The notes: generated by a model from the letters alone, not told the origin. Numbered from the stretch's first letter, positions 7,951 through 16,979 are shown. The stretch is 36,537 nucleotides of DNA from Patescibacteria group bacterium (GCA_018816645.1 JAHIVN010000114.1:1-36537); one strand, 5' to 3'. A program made the numbers and translations.

Positions 7951-8445
7951 GTGGCTGAGAAAAAGGAAAAAAAGAAAAAAGAAGTGAAAGAGAAGAAGGT
8001 ACAGATGCAAGATGCAGAGGTGAAGACAACGGCTACGGTCAAGAAGTCCGATGACGTTGCGAAATCTGAAAAGGTGAATGTGAAAAAGGACCCTAGTTCT
8101 AAGCAGGAAATCAAAACAGTTTACGCGAGGGCAAAGTATATCAATATGTCAGCTCGAAAGGCCAGACTTGTGATAGACTTGATAAGAGGAAAAAATGCTC
8201 TTGAGGCTGTTCATTTGTTAGAGTTTGTGAACAAAAGTGCGGCTCTTCCAATTCAGAAAGCACTGAACTCTGCAATCTCAAATGCAGATAATAACTTTGA
8301 ATTTGATAAGAAAAGCCTTATAATCGCTGAGGCATTTATTGATGATGCGCCGATACTTAAAAGAGGAAGAGCTGGATCACGAGGCAGGTATAAGAAACTA
8401 TTGAAAAGGAATTGCCATATTACTATTGGCGTAGCGGAAAAGTAA
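7951..8445 (+). CDS. rplV: 50S ribosomal protein L22 with lysine-rich N-terminal extension
   Basis: L22 lines the exit tunnel with L4. The conserved core begins near residue 55 (YARAKYINMSARKARLVIDL) and ends with the tunnel-loop region LKRGRAGSRGRYKKLLKRN and HITIGV. The first 50 or so residues are a low-complexity Lys/Glu/Val tail absent from E. coli L22 (110 residues; here 164). The GTG start at 7951 is used because the frame upstream is closed and the next ATG (near residue 26) would fall inside the tail. That later start would shorten the tail but leave the core intact. Confidence 0.93.
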   Translation: MAEKKEKKKKEVKEKKVQMQDAEVKTTATVKKSDDVAKSEKVNVKKDPSSKQEIKTVYARAKYINMSARKARLVIDLIRGKNALEAVHLLEFVNKSAALPIQKALNSAISNADNNFEFDKKSLIIAEAFIDDAPILKRGRAGSRGRYKKLLKRNCHITIGVAEK

Positions 8446-8475
8446 ATGATTTAAATTGATAAAATTGACAGAAAA

Positions 8476-9117
8476 ATGGGACAGAAGATAAATCCAACGG
8501 GATTTAGGATTGCCATAAACAAGAATTGGGAGTCAGTTTGGTATATGCCAAAAGAAAAGTATGGTAAAACTGTTTTTGATGACTTCCGTATACGCAATTT
8601 ATTGAGAAAAGAACTTAAAGCAGCCGGTGTTGAGCGTGTAATCATTCGCAGATTTGTAAGCAAGATAGAGATTGAGATAAGGGTTGCAAGGCCTGGTGTT
8701 GTGATCGGAAGAGGAGGAGAACAAATCGAGAAAATCAAGGAAAGTATAAATAAAATGCTGAAATCGAAAGTTGAACTAAAGGTAGTAGAGGTAAAGGATC
8801 CTGACACATCAGCTCAGCTGATTGCAGATAGGATAGCCGAACAGCTAGAAAGAAGGATAGTGCCCAAGTTTATTATGTCAAAAGAACTAGAAAAGGCTGT
8901 TAGTACAAACAAAGTTAAGGGTATAAGAATATGGGTAGCAGGAAGAATAAAGGGGGCCGAGATAGCTCGAACAGAAAAGACTGAATGGGGAACCATTCCT
9001 TTACAAACATTGAAAGCCAGGTTGGATTATGCAACAGCTGAGGCTCAAGTTCCAAATGCCGGAAAGCAAGGGATAAAGGTGTGGGTATATAAGGGTAAGG
9101 GAGAGGAAACTGATTAG
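8476..9117 (+). CDS. rpsC: 30S ribosomal protein S3
   Basis: S3 lies at the mRNA entry channel. The 213-residue protein starts [12 protein letters not shown], has the type II KH domain with the GxxG loop ([13 protein letters not shown]), and the C-terminal domain with [30 protein letters not shown] and KVWVYKG. Length is slightly under E. coli S3 (233) because the C-terminal tail is short. Thirty bases follow rplV; no Shine-Dalgarno sequence. Confidence 0.97.
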   Translation: MGQKINPTGFRIAINKNWESVWYMPKEKYGKTVFDDFRIRNLLRKELKAAGVERVIIRRFVSKIEIEIRVARPGVVIGRGGEQIEKIKESINKMLKSKVELKVVEVKDPDTSAQLIADRIAEQLERRIVPKFIMSKELEKAVSTNKVKGIRIWVAGRIKGAEIARTEKTEWGTIPLQTLKARLDYATAEAQVPNAGKQGIKVWVYKGKGEETD

Positions 9118-9143
9118 AAATTGAAATTTATTTAGTAAGACCT

Positions 9144-9548
9144 ATGTTAGAACCAAAAAGAGAAAAATACAGGAAGAAATTTAGAGGAAAAAGGAGAGGT
9201 ATGTCTCATAGAGCAAATCGTCTTTCAGTCGGGGAATATGGGCTGAAGGCTATGTCGACAAACTGGATTACATCAAATCAAATTGAGTCAGCTAGAAAGG
9301 CGATAGTGCATTACACAAAGAGAAAAGGTAAGTTGTGGATACGCATTTTCCCTGACAAGTCTTACAGCATGAAGCCTGCTGAGGTCAAAATGGGGGGTGG
9401 TAAAGGAGATGTTGCTGGATATGTTGCTGTAGTAAAACCTGGAAGAATTATGTTTGAATTGGGCGGGGTAGATGAAGAAGTAGCCATTGAGGCCTTGAAA
9501 AGAGCAGGCCAGAAGCTTGCAGTTAAAACAAAAATTATAACGAAGTAG
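9144..9548 (+). CDS. rplP: 50S ribosomal protein L16
   Basis: L16 helps position tRNAs in the A and P sites. At 134 residues it is the usual size. Diagnostic stretches are [19 protein letters not shown] at the start, then [40 protein letters not shown] and [13 protein letters not shown]. It lies 26 bases after rpsC and 5 bases before rpmC. Confidence 0.97.
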   Translation: MLEPKREKYRKKFRGKRRGMSHRANRLSVGEYGLKAMSTNWITSNQIESARKAIVHYTKRKGKLWIRIFPDKSYSMKPAEVKMGGGKGDVAGYVAVVKPGRIMFELGGVDEEVAIEALKRAGQKLAVKTKIITK

Positions 9549-9553
9549 TATTT

Positions 9554-9904
9554 ATGAAAGCATCAAAATTCAGGAAACAAACAGTTAAAGAACTTAGTGA
9601 TGAAATTGAAAAGGCTCGAAAGGAGAATGAGGAGTTGAGATATAATGTCAGATCGAGAAAAGAGAAGGATTATTCTCAGGTAAAAGAAGGTAGAAAAAAT
9701 GTTGCGGTGATGCTTACAGTATTAACTGAGAAGCTAACGTCAGGTGAGGAGGGAGCCAAAGTAGTAAAAGATGAGGCGGATTTGAAGAAGGAAAAGACAA
9801 CTGTGATATCAGCAAAGAACACTGCTGCTGCGAAGTCTGATTTGAAAGAAACAATAAAACATCAGGATAAAACTTTAAATAAGAAAACAAAAGATGACAA
9901 ATAA
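9554..9904 (+). CDS. rpmC: 50S ribosomal protein L29, C-terminally extended
   Basis: Position between L16 and S17 and the N-terminal helical hairpin (KQTVKELSDEIEKARKENEE, then RKNVAVMLTVLTEK) identify L29, which sits at the tunnel exit near L23. Typical L29 has about 65 residues; this has 116. The extra C-terminal part (from about residue 65) is a Lys/Asp/Thr-rich low-complexity tail without recognised domain. Its end overlaps the start of rpsQ by 11 bases. Confidence 0.88.
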   Translation: MKASKFRKQTVKELSDEIEKARKENEELRYNVRSRKEKDYSQVKEGRKNVAVMLTVLTEKLTSGEEGAKVVKDEADLKKEKTTVISAKNTAAAKSDLKETIKHQDKTLNKKTKDDK

Positions 9905-10172
9905 ACAGGACAAAGAACAAGATAATGTAAAAGCAGCTTCTCCCAAGAGGAAGATATTAAATGGAGTTGTAACAAGCATCAAAATGGATAAGACGATTGT
10001 AGTCAGGGTTGTAAGCAAGAAAATGCACCCTTTATACAAGAAGATATTGAGTTCATCTAAGAAATATCTGGCTCACTCTGACAAAAAGGTAAATGTTGGA
10101 GATGCGATAGAACTTGAGCAGTGTAAGCCGTTGTCGAAATGTAAAAAGTGGAGAGTACTTTCTAAGCAATAA
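9894..10172 (+). CDS. rpsQ: 30S ribosomal protein S17
   Basis: S17 is a primary 16S rRNA binder. The 92-residue protein has a short charged N-terminal tail, then the OB-fold core: RKILNGVVTSIKMDKTIVVR, HPLYKKIL, KKYLAHSDKKVNVGDAIELE and CKPLSKCKKWRV. The start lies within the end of rpmC (11-base overlap), implying coupled translation. Confidence 0.95.
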   Translation: MTNKQDKEQDNVKAASPKRKILNGVVTSIKMDKTIVVRVVSKKMHPLYKKILSSSKKYLAHSDKKVNVGDAIELEQCKPLSKCKKWRVLSKQ

Positions 10173-10190
10173 TTTTTTTGTAGCTTTGTA

Positions 10191-10574
10191 ATGGTTCAAT
10201 CACAAAGTAGGTTAAAAATTACTGACAATACAGGAGTAAAAGAAGTTATGGTGATATCTGTACGAGGATACCAGAAGGGTGGAGGTCATCAAAGATTTGC
10301 CAGCATCGGCGACATAGTAAGTGCTTCAGTGAAAAGAGCACTTCCAGATTCAAGCGTAAATGAACACGAGAAGGTACATGTAGTTGTAGTAAGAACAAGA
10401 AAAGAAGTGAGACGTAACGATGGTTCGTATATCAAATTTGATGATAATGCTGGGGTCATAATTGACCTAAAAAATAAGGCCCCACTTGGAACAAGATTGC
10501 TTGGTCCAGTAGCACGTGAACTTAAAGGGAGAGGTTTTAGCAAGATCATTAGTTTAGCACCTGAGGTTTTATAA
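10191..10574 (+). CDS. rplN: 50S ribosomal protein L14
   Basis: L14 lies at the subunit interface. The 127-residue protein shows MVQSQSRLKITDNTGVKEVM, then GDIVSASVKRALP, VVVRTRKEVRRNDGSYIKFD and GTRLLGPVARELKGRGFSKI. Length matches the family (about 122). It follows rpsQ by 18 bases. Confidence 0.97.
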   Translation: MVQSQSRLKITDNTGVKEVMVISVRGYQKGGGHQRFASIGDIVSASVKRALPDSSVNEHEKVHVVVVRTRKEVRRNDGSYIKFDDNAGVIIDLKNKAPLGTRLLGPVARELKGRGFSKIISLAPEVL

Positions 10575-10594
10575 TAAATTAGCTTTATTCAGAG

Positions 10595-10906
10595 GTGAAG
10601 ATAAAAATAGGCGACAAAGTAAAAGTTCTATCAGGAAAAGACAGAGGGAAAACCGGGAGAGTTGTTGCTTTGTTGATAAATGAGGCAAAATTAGTTGTCA
10701 GTAAAATAAATTATGTAAAGAAGCATAAGAAGCAAACCGGAAATCAGAAGGATCCGGGAGGGATAATTCAAGTTGAAGCTCCCATTAATAGGAGTAAGGT
10801 TATGTTAATTTGTCCTTCCTGCGAGAAGGGAACAAGAGTAGGATTTTCTTTAAAGGGAGAGTCAAAAAAACGAACATGCAAGAAGTGCAATGCACAAATA
10901 GACTGA
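10595..10906 (+). CDS. rplX: 50S ribosomal protein L24 with zinc-ribbon motif
   Basis: L24 starts 50S assembly. The KOW motif is seen in [20 protein letters not shown] and VSKINYVKKHKK; the C-terminal half carries CPSC and CKKC, the four-cysteine ribbon common in many bacterial L24 proteins. Length 103 residues, normal. The start is a GTG; no in-frame ATG lies near. A GAG just upstream is too close to serve as a normal Shine-Dalgarno sequence. Confidence 0.95.
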   Translation: MKIKIGDKVKVLSGKDRGKTGRVVALLINEAKLVVSKINYVKKHKKQTGNQKDPGGIIQVEAPINRSKVMLICPSCEKGTRVGFSLKGESKKRTCKKCNAQID

Positions 10907-10913
10907 AAAATAT

Positions 10914-11576
10914 ATGAACAACCTAAAAGATAAATATAATAAAAATCTGGTAGAAGAATTGAAGACCGAACTAAAAGTTGAGAATGCCATGGCTGTTCCT
11001 GCTCTTATGAAAATTGTTATCAACATAGGGATGGGCGAAGCCGTGAAGAATCCTCAAGCTTTAGAGAAGATGGCTGATGATCTGGCGCTGATAAGCGGAC
11101 AGAAACCGAAAATCACAAAAACCGACAAGGCAATATCAAATTTTGGAATACGTGAGGGGATGGCTGTAGGAATGATGGTAACGTTGCGAAGAGCGAGAAT
11201 GTGGGATTTCTTTGAGAAGTTAGTTTCAATTGTGTTGCCTAGATTGAAAGATTTCAGAGGTGTTTCCAGAAAAGCATTTGATGGATTCGGAAATTATTCT
11301 TTAGGTATAGTTGATCATACTGTGTTTCCTGAAATAGATCCAAATCAAGTTGACAGAATCCGAAGTTTGCAGGTTATAATAGTAACATCAGCACGAACTG
11401 ATAACGAAGGCTTGGCTCTGTTGCAGAAACTAGGAATGCCCTTTGCAAAAGAGCAGGAAATGAAAGCTCTTGAAAGGATGGAGGCATCACTCAAGGAAGA
11501 GAAAAAAGAAGCTTTAAAAATGAAGGAAATGAGAAAAGCCGAAGGTAAACAGGATGCTGAAGACGAAAAAATTTAG
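10914..11576 (+). CDS. rplE: 50S ribosomal protein L5
   Basis: L5 binds 5S rRNA and contacts the P-site tRNA. Residues 1 to about 180 match the family: VPALMKIVINIGMGEA, AISNFGIREGMAVGMMVTLR, PRLKDFRGVSRKAFDGFGNY and HTVFPEID. The last 40 or so residues (Lys/Glu/Met-rich helix) go beyond E. coli L5 (179 residues; here 220) and have no recognised domain. It begins 7 bases after rplX. Confidence 0.96.
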   Translation: MNNLKDKYNKNLVEELKTELKVENAMAVPALMKIVINIGMGEAVKNPQALEKMADDLALISGQKPKITKTDKAISNFGIREGMAVGMMVTLRRARMWDFFEKLVSIVLPRLKDFRGVSRKAFDGFGNYSLGIVDHTVFPEIDPNQVDRIRSLQVIIVTSARTDNEGLALLQKLGMPFAKEQEMKALERMEASLKEEKKEALKMKEMRKAEGKQDAEDEKI

Positions 11577-11593
11577 TTTACTCTGCTTAATTT

Positions 11594-11788
11594 ATGGCTA
11601 AAAAGTCGTTAGTTGAGAAACAAAAGAGATTGAAGGAGAAACCAAAGTATTCATCTAGGGTATATAATAGATGTCTTATTTGCGGGAGGAGGCGAGGATA
11701 TTTTCGATATTTTAGTATGTGCCGTATGTGCATCAGGAAATTGGCCCATAAAGGACAGCTCCCTGGGGTTACGAAATCTAGTTGGTAA
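11594..11788 (+). CDS. rpsZ: 30S ribosomal protein S14, zinc-binding type
   Basis: The 64-residue length and the CLIC...CRMC cysteine pairs identify the short, zinc-containing form of S14 (type Z). [20 protein letters not shown] and [13 protein letters not shown] are the usual C-terminal half. It is in the normal spl/S10 order, between rplE and rpsH. Confidence 0.96.
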   Translation: MAKKSLVEKQKRLKEKPKYSSRVYNRCLICGRRRGYFRYFSMCRMCIRKLAHKGQLPGVTKSSW

Positions 11789-11814
11789 TAATAAATATTT
11801 TATTTGTATTAATA

Positions 11815-12213
11815 ATGGTAACTGATACAATTGGAGACTATTTAACAAGAATAAGAAATGCTCAGCTTAGGAAGAAGAAAGTTGTCGGTGTCCCTTCGTC
11901 CAAGATTCTGAAGGCAATTTCCAAAATACTCAAAGACGAGGGGTTTATTGCAGAATATGAAGAAGTAGGAGAGAAGTCAGCCCCTCAAAAAAGTATAAAC
12001 TTAACGTTGAGATATTCGAAAGAGCAGCCTGTAATCACAGGGTTGAAAAGAGTATCCAAGCCTGGGGTGAGGACGTATGTTGGGTATCGAAATGTTCCCA
12101 AGATCCTTGGCGGGTTTGGGATTACGATTCTTAGCACTTCGAAAGGTGTAATGACTGGTAAGCAGGCGAGGGAAATGAAAATAGGTGGTGAATATCTTTG
12201 TAAAGTTTGGTAG
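11815..12213 (+). CDS. rpsH: 30S ribosomal protein S8
   Basis: S8 is a primary binder of the 16S central domain. The protein from the ATG at 11815 is 132 residues, matching the family (about 130), and begins MVTDTIGDYLTRIRNAQ, exactly the family start. An upstream in-frame ATG at 11782 would add 11 hydrophobic residues overlapping rpsZ and is rejected. The C-terminal TGKQAREMKIGGEYLCKVW carries the rRNA-binding motif in variant form (TSKGVMT before it). Confidence 0.96.
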   Translation: MVTDTIGDYLTRIRNAQLRKKKVVGVPSSKILKAISKILKDEGFIAEYEEVGEKSAPQKSINLTLRYSKEQPVITGLKRVSKPGVRTYVGYRNVPKILGGFGITILSTSKGVMTGKQAREMKIGGEYLCKVW

Positions 12214-12235
12214 ATTAATTAGTTTGTAAATTTTA

Positions 12236-12814
12236 ATGTCTAGAATTGGCTTAAGTCCATTAGAGATACCTAATGGTGTTGAAGTAAAAATTGAAGAAAC
12301 AAGTATTATGGGGGGACAGAAGGTGATAGTCAAAGGTTTTTTGGGTGAATTGGCGTTGGATATGCGAAAAGGGATTGAGTGCAAGATCAAGGAAAGTATG
12401 ATCACTCTTGAAAGAACTGATGATTCAAAATCGTTGAAATCTTTACATGGTTTGTATAGGACTCTTATAGATAATATGTTGTTAGGAGTCACAAAAGGAT
12501 TTGAGAAGGATCTTGAGATGGTGGGAATTGGTTTTAGGGCTGAAGTGAGTGGACAAGAAATCAAGCTGACGGCTGGAGCAACTCATCCATATATTGTAAA
12601 AGCACCAGAAGGGATACAATTTGAGGTCAATGACAAGGTAAATATAAAGATCAAAGGAATCGACAAGCAGCTTGTAGGTCAGATGGCTGCCAAGATAAGA
12701 GGATTGGCAAAGCCGGAGCCGTATAAAGGGAAAGGTATCAGGTATAAAGATGAATATGTTAGACGAAAGGCTGGAAAAACTGCAAAAGTAAGCGAAGGAG
12801 GAGGAGAGGAATAA
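12236..12814 (+). CDS. rplF: 50S ribosomal protein L6
   Basis: L6 lies near the GTPase centre at the base of the stalk. The 192-residue protein starts MSRIGLSPLEIPNGVEV and contains LHGLYRTLIDNMLLGVTKGF and KPEPYKGKGIRYKDEYVRRK before KAGKTA, the family's signature end. A short Gly/Glu tail follows. It lies 22 bases after rpsH. Confidence 0.97.
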   Translation: MSRIGLSPLEIPNGVEVKIEETSIMGGQKVIVKGFLGELALDMRKGIECKIKESMITLERTDDSKSLKSLHGLYRTLIDNMLLGVTKGFEKDLEMVGIGFRAEVSGQEIKLTAGATHPYIVKAPEGIQFEVNDKVNIKIKGIDKQLVGQMAAKIRGLAKPEPYKGKGIRYKDEYVRRKAGKTAKVSEGGGEE

Positions 12815-12836
12815 TTTTTAAAACTTTAGACATAAA

Positions 12837-13166
12837 ATGAACCGGAGAGCAAAAAGACAAAAAAGAATAAGAAAAAAAATCAAAGGAACAGATACCAAGC
12901 CAAGGATGAATGTGTTCAGATCAAATAAACACATCTACGCTCAGGCGGTAGACGATGTATCTCGTAAAACTTTGGCAAGTGAAAGTGATCTTAAGCTGAC
13001 CAAAGGTAAGAAGGCAGATAAGGCTAAAATTGTAGGGGAGAAGTTGGGAGAGAAATTAAATAAGAAAGGGATAAAGGAGCTTTGCTTTGACAGGAGTGGG
13101 TATAGGTATCATGGTAGAGTTAAGGCACTGGCAGAGGGTTTGAGGAAAAAGGGTGTAAAATTTTAA
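12837..13166 (+). CDS. rplR: 50S ribosomal protein L18
   Basis: L18 binds 5S rRNA together with L5. The 109-residue protein has the basic N-terminus (RRAKRQKRIRKKIKGT), then RMNVFRSNKHIYAQAVDD, a variable middle, and CFDRSGYRYHGRVKALAEGL. Length is normal. It follows rplF by 22 bases. Confidence 0.96.
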   Translation: MNRRAKRQKRIRKKIKGTDTKPRMNVFRSNKHIYAQAVDDVSRKTLASESDLKLTKGKKADKAKIVGEKLGEKLNKKGIKELCFDRSGYRYHGRVKALAEGLRKKGVKF

Positions 13167-13178
13167 GTAGTTATATTA

Positions 13179-13184
13179 TATAAT
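13179..13184 (+). promoter_or_regulatory. Possible internal -10 before rpsE
   Basis: A perfect TATAAT lies 12 bases before the rpsE ATG in the 30-base gap after rplR. No -35 box is apparent at 16-18 bases. If active it would produce an almost leaderless rpsE-rplO-secY-adk-map message. In AT-rich DNA this can arise by chance. Confidence 0.25.
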
Positions 13185-13196
13185 AGAGTTCAACAA

Positions 13197-13820
13197 ATGG
13201 CTACAGAAGGAGCAATCAAGAAAACAGTAGTAAGCAAGGCAAAAGGACCAGATGATAGTAAAGAAAGAAATGAAGGGACGAGTTTAGACGCAAGGAAAAA
13301 GCGCGCTCTAAGTAGGATTCAATCAAGGTCAAGAAGACCTAGGGGTCGTACGAGACAGCGGGAAGATGAGGATCTTGATGTTCGCCTTGTATCGATAAGA
13401 CGTGTATCAAAAGTGAAGGCTGGTGGTAAGAGGCTAAGACTAAGTGTCATGGTTGTGATCGGGGATAAGAAGGGTAACATTGGAGTTGCGATTGGAAAAG
13501 GAAAGGATGTCAGAAGTGCACAGGATAAGGCTGTTAACAAGGCCAAGAAAAACATGTTCAAAGTATTGCTAAAGGGACAAACAATTCCACACGAAGTTAA
13601 ACAAAAATTTAAAGCAGCAAATGTTCTTTTGAAGCCGGCAGTTCCTGGGACAGGGGTAATTGCTGGAGGGGCTGTTCGAGCAGTTGTAGAAGCTGCAGGG
13701 ATAAAAGATATTTTATCAAAAGTGCTGGGAAGTAAAAATACTATTCCTAATGTATATGCCACTTTTGAGGCACTTAAAACATTGAAGTTAAGTAGATTCA
13801 AGGATGATATTTCAAATTAA
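13197..13820 (+). CDS. rpsE: 30S ribosomal protein S5
   Basis: S5 acts in decoding fidelity and mRNA unwinding. The 207-residue protein has a charged N-terminal extension of about 60 residues, then the S5 core: RLVSIRRVSKVKAGGKRLRL, GNIGVAIGKGKDVRSAQDKA, KRTF-like PAVPGTGVIAGGAVRAVVEA and DILSKVLGSKNTIPNVYATF. Its end overlaps rplO by 17 bases. rpmD (L30), which sits after rpsE in most bacteria, is absent, as is characteristic of CPR genomes. Confidence 0.96.
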   Translation: MATEGAIKKTVVSKAKGPDDSKERNEGTSLDARKKRALSRIQSRSRRPRGRTRQREDEDLDVRLVSIRRVSKVKAGGKRLRLSVMVVIGDKKGNIGVAIGKGKDVRSAQDKAVNKAKKNMFKVLLKGQTIPHEVKQKFKAANVLLKPAVPGTGVIAGGAVRAVVEAAGIKDILSKVLGSKNTIPNVYATFEALKTLKLSRFKDDISN

Positions 13821-14262
13821 GTCACCAAAAATTAAGAAAAAGAAAAAAATTGTAGGCCGCGGTTATGGTTCTGGTAAAGGCGGACATACTGTCGGCAAAG
13901 GTATGAAGGGCCAACGCAGCCGAAGTGGCTTCAAGAGACAGAGAGCATGGATAAGGGAAGCAAAGCTCAACTCGCTACCAAAGCTCAGGGGTATCGGTAA
14001 AAGATCGAATAAGAGAAAGTATAAGAAAGCAAAGGAGTCTGTATTCATCCTAAACTTATCTGATTTGGAAAATTTACGGGAAGGTGAAGTTATTACTGTC
14101 CAATACCTCAAGGGAACTGGACTTATCAAGGGGAGTTCAAAAAAAGTTCTGGTAAGAATTCTTGGGAACGGAGATATCAGCAAGAAATTTTCAATTAAGG
14201 GAATTAAAGTCTCGGCAAGCGCAACAAAGAAGATAGAACAGGCAGGAGGAAAAGTTTACTAA
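13804..14262 (+). CDS. rplO: 50S ribosomal protein L15
   Basis: L15 acts late in 50S assembly. The 152-residue protein shows the Gly/Arg-rich start (KKIVGRGYGSGKGGHTVGKG, then MKGQRSRSG) and the folded C-terminal domain with VKVSASATKKIEQAGG in the usual position. The ATG overlaps the end of rpsE by 17 bases, so the start is probably coupled. Confidence 0.95.
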   Translation: MIFQIKSPKIKKKKKIVGRGYGSGKGGHTVGKGMKGQRSRSGFKRQRAWIREAKLNSLPKLRGIGKRSNKRKYKKAKESVFILNLSDLENLREGEVITVQYLKGTGLIKGSSKKVLVRILGNGDISKKFSIKGIKVSASATKKIEQAGGKVY

Positions 14263-14281
14263 GTACTTATAGGGTAAAAAG

Positions 14282-15583
14282 TTGATAAAACGATTTTTCC
14301 AACAATTGAGTCAGATGTTGAAAACCCCCGATATCAGAAAGAAGATCGGGTTTACGCTGCTTATGCTTTTAGCATTTAGGCTGCTTGCTGCGATCCCACT
14401 ACCTGGAATTAATGGTGATGCTTTTAAAGAATTCTTCGGTGATAATCCATTTGGGAATATTTTTACACTTGTGACCGGAGGCAGGCTAGATAATCCTTCG
14501 ATTGTTGCGATAGGACTTGCATCATATATCAATGCTTCTATTATTGTTCAGCTTTTGACAACTGTTATTCCTAGACTCGAAGAGTTGAGTAAGGAAGGAG
14601 AACGTGGCCGGCAGATGATCAGTCAATATACGCGCTATCTGACTGTTCCTTTGTCGATTATGCAGTCGCTTGTCATATACACTATTCTGAAAAAGCAATT
14701 TCCAAATCTGATCGGAGAGCCATCAACCTTAGAGGTTGTGACTATGGTTTTGAGTTTGACTGCAGGAACAGTTCTACTGATGTGGATTAGTGAACTGATA
14801 TCTGAAGAAGGAGTCGGGAATGGAGCTTCATTTATAATTTTTGCTGGTATTATGGCTTCTTTGCCGGGACTTGTTTCTCGGGACATAGATACGATTATTT
14901 TTGATAAGGTTCTTCTAGTAAGCGTGATAATCGGGGCGCTAGTCATGATCGGAGGGATAGTGTTTATCACAGAGGCGACAAGAAAGGTGCCGATCCAGTA
15001 TGCACGCCGTGTAAGAGGCCGCATGTTGTATGGCGGCCAGAGTACATTTCTCCCATTGAAAATAAATCAAGCTGGTGTGATGCCAGTGATATTTGCTGCT
15101 TCTCTGCTTTCGTTTCCACAAATCATTACGCAATTCTTCATAAGTGCATCAAATCCAAGCTCGTTCTTTTATAAACTTAGCGAGAAGTTAACACTTATAT
15201 ACTCCAACGAAAAATTATGGCTTTACAATCTCTTGTACTTTTTATTAATAATAATATTCACATTCTTCTATACTTTTGTTACCCTCAAGCCTGATGAACA
15301 GGCAGAAAACTTGAAAAAATCAGGAGGTTTTGTTCCAGGGATTCGGCCCGGCAAGTCAACTGCGAAATATATTACTAGTATTGTTATAAGACTGACTGTG
15401 ATCGGAGCGCTCTTTCTAGCTACAGTTGCGCTTGTTCCATCGCTGGCAAGAAGAGATACTGATCTCGCCATTTTTTCGGGTATAGGCGGAACAAGTATTC
15501 TTATCGTAGTTGGGGTGATACTAGATTCTATTCGGAGATTGAAATCAATGGTAGTATCAAGGAGTTACGAATCATACAAATAG
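14282..15583 (+). CDS. secY: Protein translocase subunit SecY
   Basis: SecY forms the channel of the Sec translocase in the cytoplasmic membrane. The 433-residue protein has about ten hydrophobic segments and family motifs: RKKIGFTLLMLLAFRLLAAI at the first segment, ARRVRGRMLYGGQSTFLPLK, NQAGVMPVIFA, and GGFVPGIRPGKSTAKYI. The start is TTG at 14282 with AGGG about 9 bases upstream, one of the few places with a Shine-Dalgarno-like sequence. It keeps its usual place between rplO and adk. Confidence 0.97.
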   Translation: MIKRFFQQLSQMLKTPDIRKKIGFTLLMLLAFRLLAAIPLPGINGDAFKEFFGDNPFGNIFTLVTGGRLDNPSIVAIGLASYINASIIVQLLTTVIPRLEELSKEGERGRQMISQYTRYLTVPLSIMQSLVIYTILKKQFPNLIGEPSTLEVVTMVLSLTAGTVLLMWISELISEEGVGNGASFIIFAGIMASLPGLVSRDIDTIIFDKVLLVSVIIGALVMIGGIVFITEATRKVPIQYARRVRGRMLYGGQSTFLPLKINQAGVMPVIFAASLLSFPQIITQFFISASNPSSFFYKLSEKLTLIYSNEKLWLYNLLYFLLIIIFTFFYTFVTLKPDEQAENLKKSGGFVPGIRPGKSTAKYITSIVIRLTVIGALFLATVALVPSLARRDTDLAIFSGIGGTSILIVVGVILDSIRRLKSMVVSRSYESYK

Positions 15584-15629
15584 TAAGTACTCTTTTTTAC
15601 AGTGGAAGTTTTCAGAAGTTTACTTAGAT

Positions 15630-16208
15630 ATGATAATAATTATTTTAGGGCCTCCTGGGTCAGGTAAAAGTACTCAGGCGAAAAATCTTGCTTCAAAGTT
15701 GGGACTGCCTGCTATATCAATGGGGCAGGTTTTGAGAGATGCGAAAGAGGCAAAGACTGTAATTGGACTTGAAGCTGCAAAGTACGCGGAAGATGGTGAA
15801 TTAGTTCCTTCAAAAATTATGGAAGTGCTGACTAGATTTAGGCTAGAAGAGAAGGATTGTGAGAGCGGTTTCATTCTCGATGGCGCGCCGAGAAGGGTGG
15901 AAGAAGCAGTTGTGTTGAACAACTATCTTTCGAAGAACAAGAAGAAAATAGATAAAGTATATTTGGTTTCAGTCAGCAAGGATAACATAATTGATCGTTT
16001 GCTCAAGCGCGTTGTTCTGCCAAAAGACAAGGGAGGGGCTCGGGTAGATGATAATATGCAGGACATAAAGGTTCGTATAAGGGAATACGAAGACAATATA
16101 GAGCCATTAAAATTATATTACGAAGGACTATCTGTTCTAAAGGAAATCGATGGAAATGGGACAGTTGAAGAGATAGCACTTACCTTAGAGAGGGATTTGC
16201 AAATATAA
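15630..16208 (+). CDS. adk: Adenylate kinase, short-LID form
   Basis: Adenylate kinase converts ATP and AMP to two ADP. The P-loop GPPGSGKST is at residues 7-15. The AMP-site motif reads DGAPRRVEEA where the family has DGFPRTxxQA; the key Arg is kept. RVDDNMQDIKVRIREYED carries the R-DD and R-Y residues after a short LID, so the protein is the short form (192 residues) without the zinc-type LID of Gram-positive enzymes. The place after secY and before map is classic. The changed AMP motif could alter nucleotide preference, but this is inference. Confidence 0.93.
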   Translation: MIIIILGPPGSGKSTQAKNLASKLGLPAISMGQVLRDAKEAKTVIGLEAAKYAEDGELVPSKIMEVLTRFRLEEKDCESGFILDGAPRRVEEAVVLNNYLSKNKKKIDKVYLVSVSKDNIIDRLLKRVVLPKDKGGARVDDNMQDIKVRIREYEDNIEPLKLYYEGLSVLKEIDGNGTVEEIALTLERDLQI

Positions 16209-16226
16209 AAGGTCCAGGTTTGTTCT

Positions 16227-16979
16227 ATGACCGTAAGGATAAAAAATAAAAATGAAATAGAGATAATGCGTCAAGGAGGAATTATATTGTCTGGTATTCT
16301 GGAGGAGTTAGCTAAAAAAGCTCGAATAGGTGTTTCAACTGTAGAACTAGACACTCTGGCTGGAGATCTTTGTAAAAAAAACAATGTTAGATCTGCATTT
16401 TTAGGATATAGGAATTATCCAGCAGTTGGATGCTTTGGACTGAATGATACTGTGGTCCACGGTATTCCGTCTAAAAGTGAAATCCTTTCTGATGGAGATA
16501 TTCTAAGTATCGATATGGGGATTGTTCTTGAAGAATATTGTTCAGATATGGCCGTAACAAAGGGAATTGGAGACATTAACGAGAGCGCAGCAAAGCTGAT
16601 CTCTGTTACAAGGCAGTGCCTATACAATTCGATAGAAAAAGCTGTGTTGGGTAATAAAATAGGTGATATAAGCAATGCAATTCAGAACACGGCAGAAATC
16701 GCAGGGTTTAGTGTGGTACGTGAAATGGTTGGTCATGGAATTGGAAAAGAGTTACACGAATCGCCTCAAATTCCAGGTTTTGGAGATAAGGGGCAAGGAT
16801 TGGATTTAGAAGAGGGAATGATTCTTGCGATTGAGGCGATAATAAATGAAGGGGCGCCAGGAATAAATTTTTTAGAAGATGGCTGGACAACAAAAACAAT
16901 GGACGGAAAACTGTCTGCACTATTTGAACATACTGTCTTGGTAACAGGAAAAGGTCCTGAAATACTGACAAAGCACTGA
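16227..16979 (+). CDS. map: Methionine aminopeptidase, type I
   Basis: Removes the N-terminal Met from new proteins using a two-metal site. All five metal ligands can be seen: the two Asp in LSIDMGIVLEEYCSDMAVT, the His in GHGIGKELHESP, and the two Glu in LAIEAIINEG and FEHTVLVT. The 250-residue length fits the type I enzyme. It ends the rplC-map unit; the next gene has its own promoter. Confidence 0.96.
   Translation: MTVRIKNKNEIEIMRQGGIILSGILEELAKKARIGVSTVELDTLAGDLCKKNNVRSAFLGYRNYPAVGCFGLNDTVVHGIPSKSEILSDGDILSIDMGIVLEEYCSDMAVTKGIGDINESAAKLISVTRQCLYNSIEKAVLGNKIGDISNAIQNTAEIAGFSVVREMVGHGIGKELHESPQIPGFGDKGQGLDLEEGMILAIEAIINEGAPGINFLEDGWTTKTMDGKLSALFEHTVLVTGKGPEILTKH

Noticed and set aside
10801-10906. 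Zinc ribbon in L24 as an unusual feature
   Set aside because: The CxxC...CxxC end is common in L24 of many bacteria.
13804-13830. Search for rpmD (L30) between rpsE and rplO
   Set aside because: The two genes overlap by 17 bases, so there is no room; L30 is really missing here.
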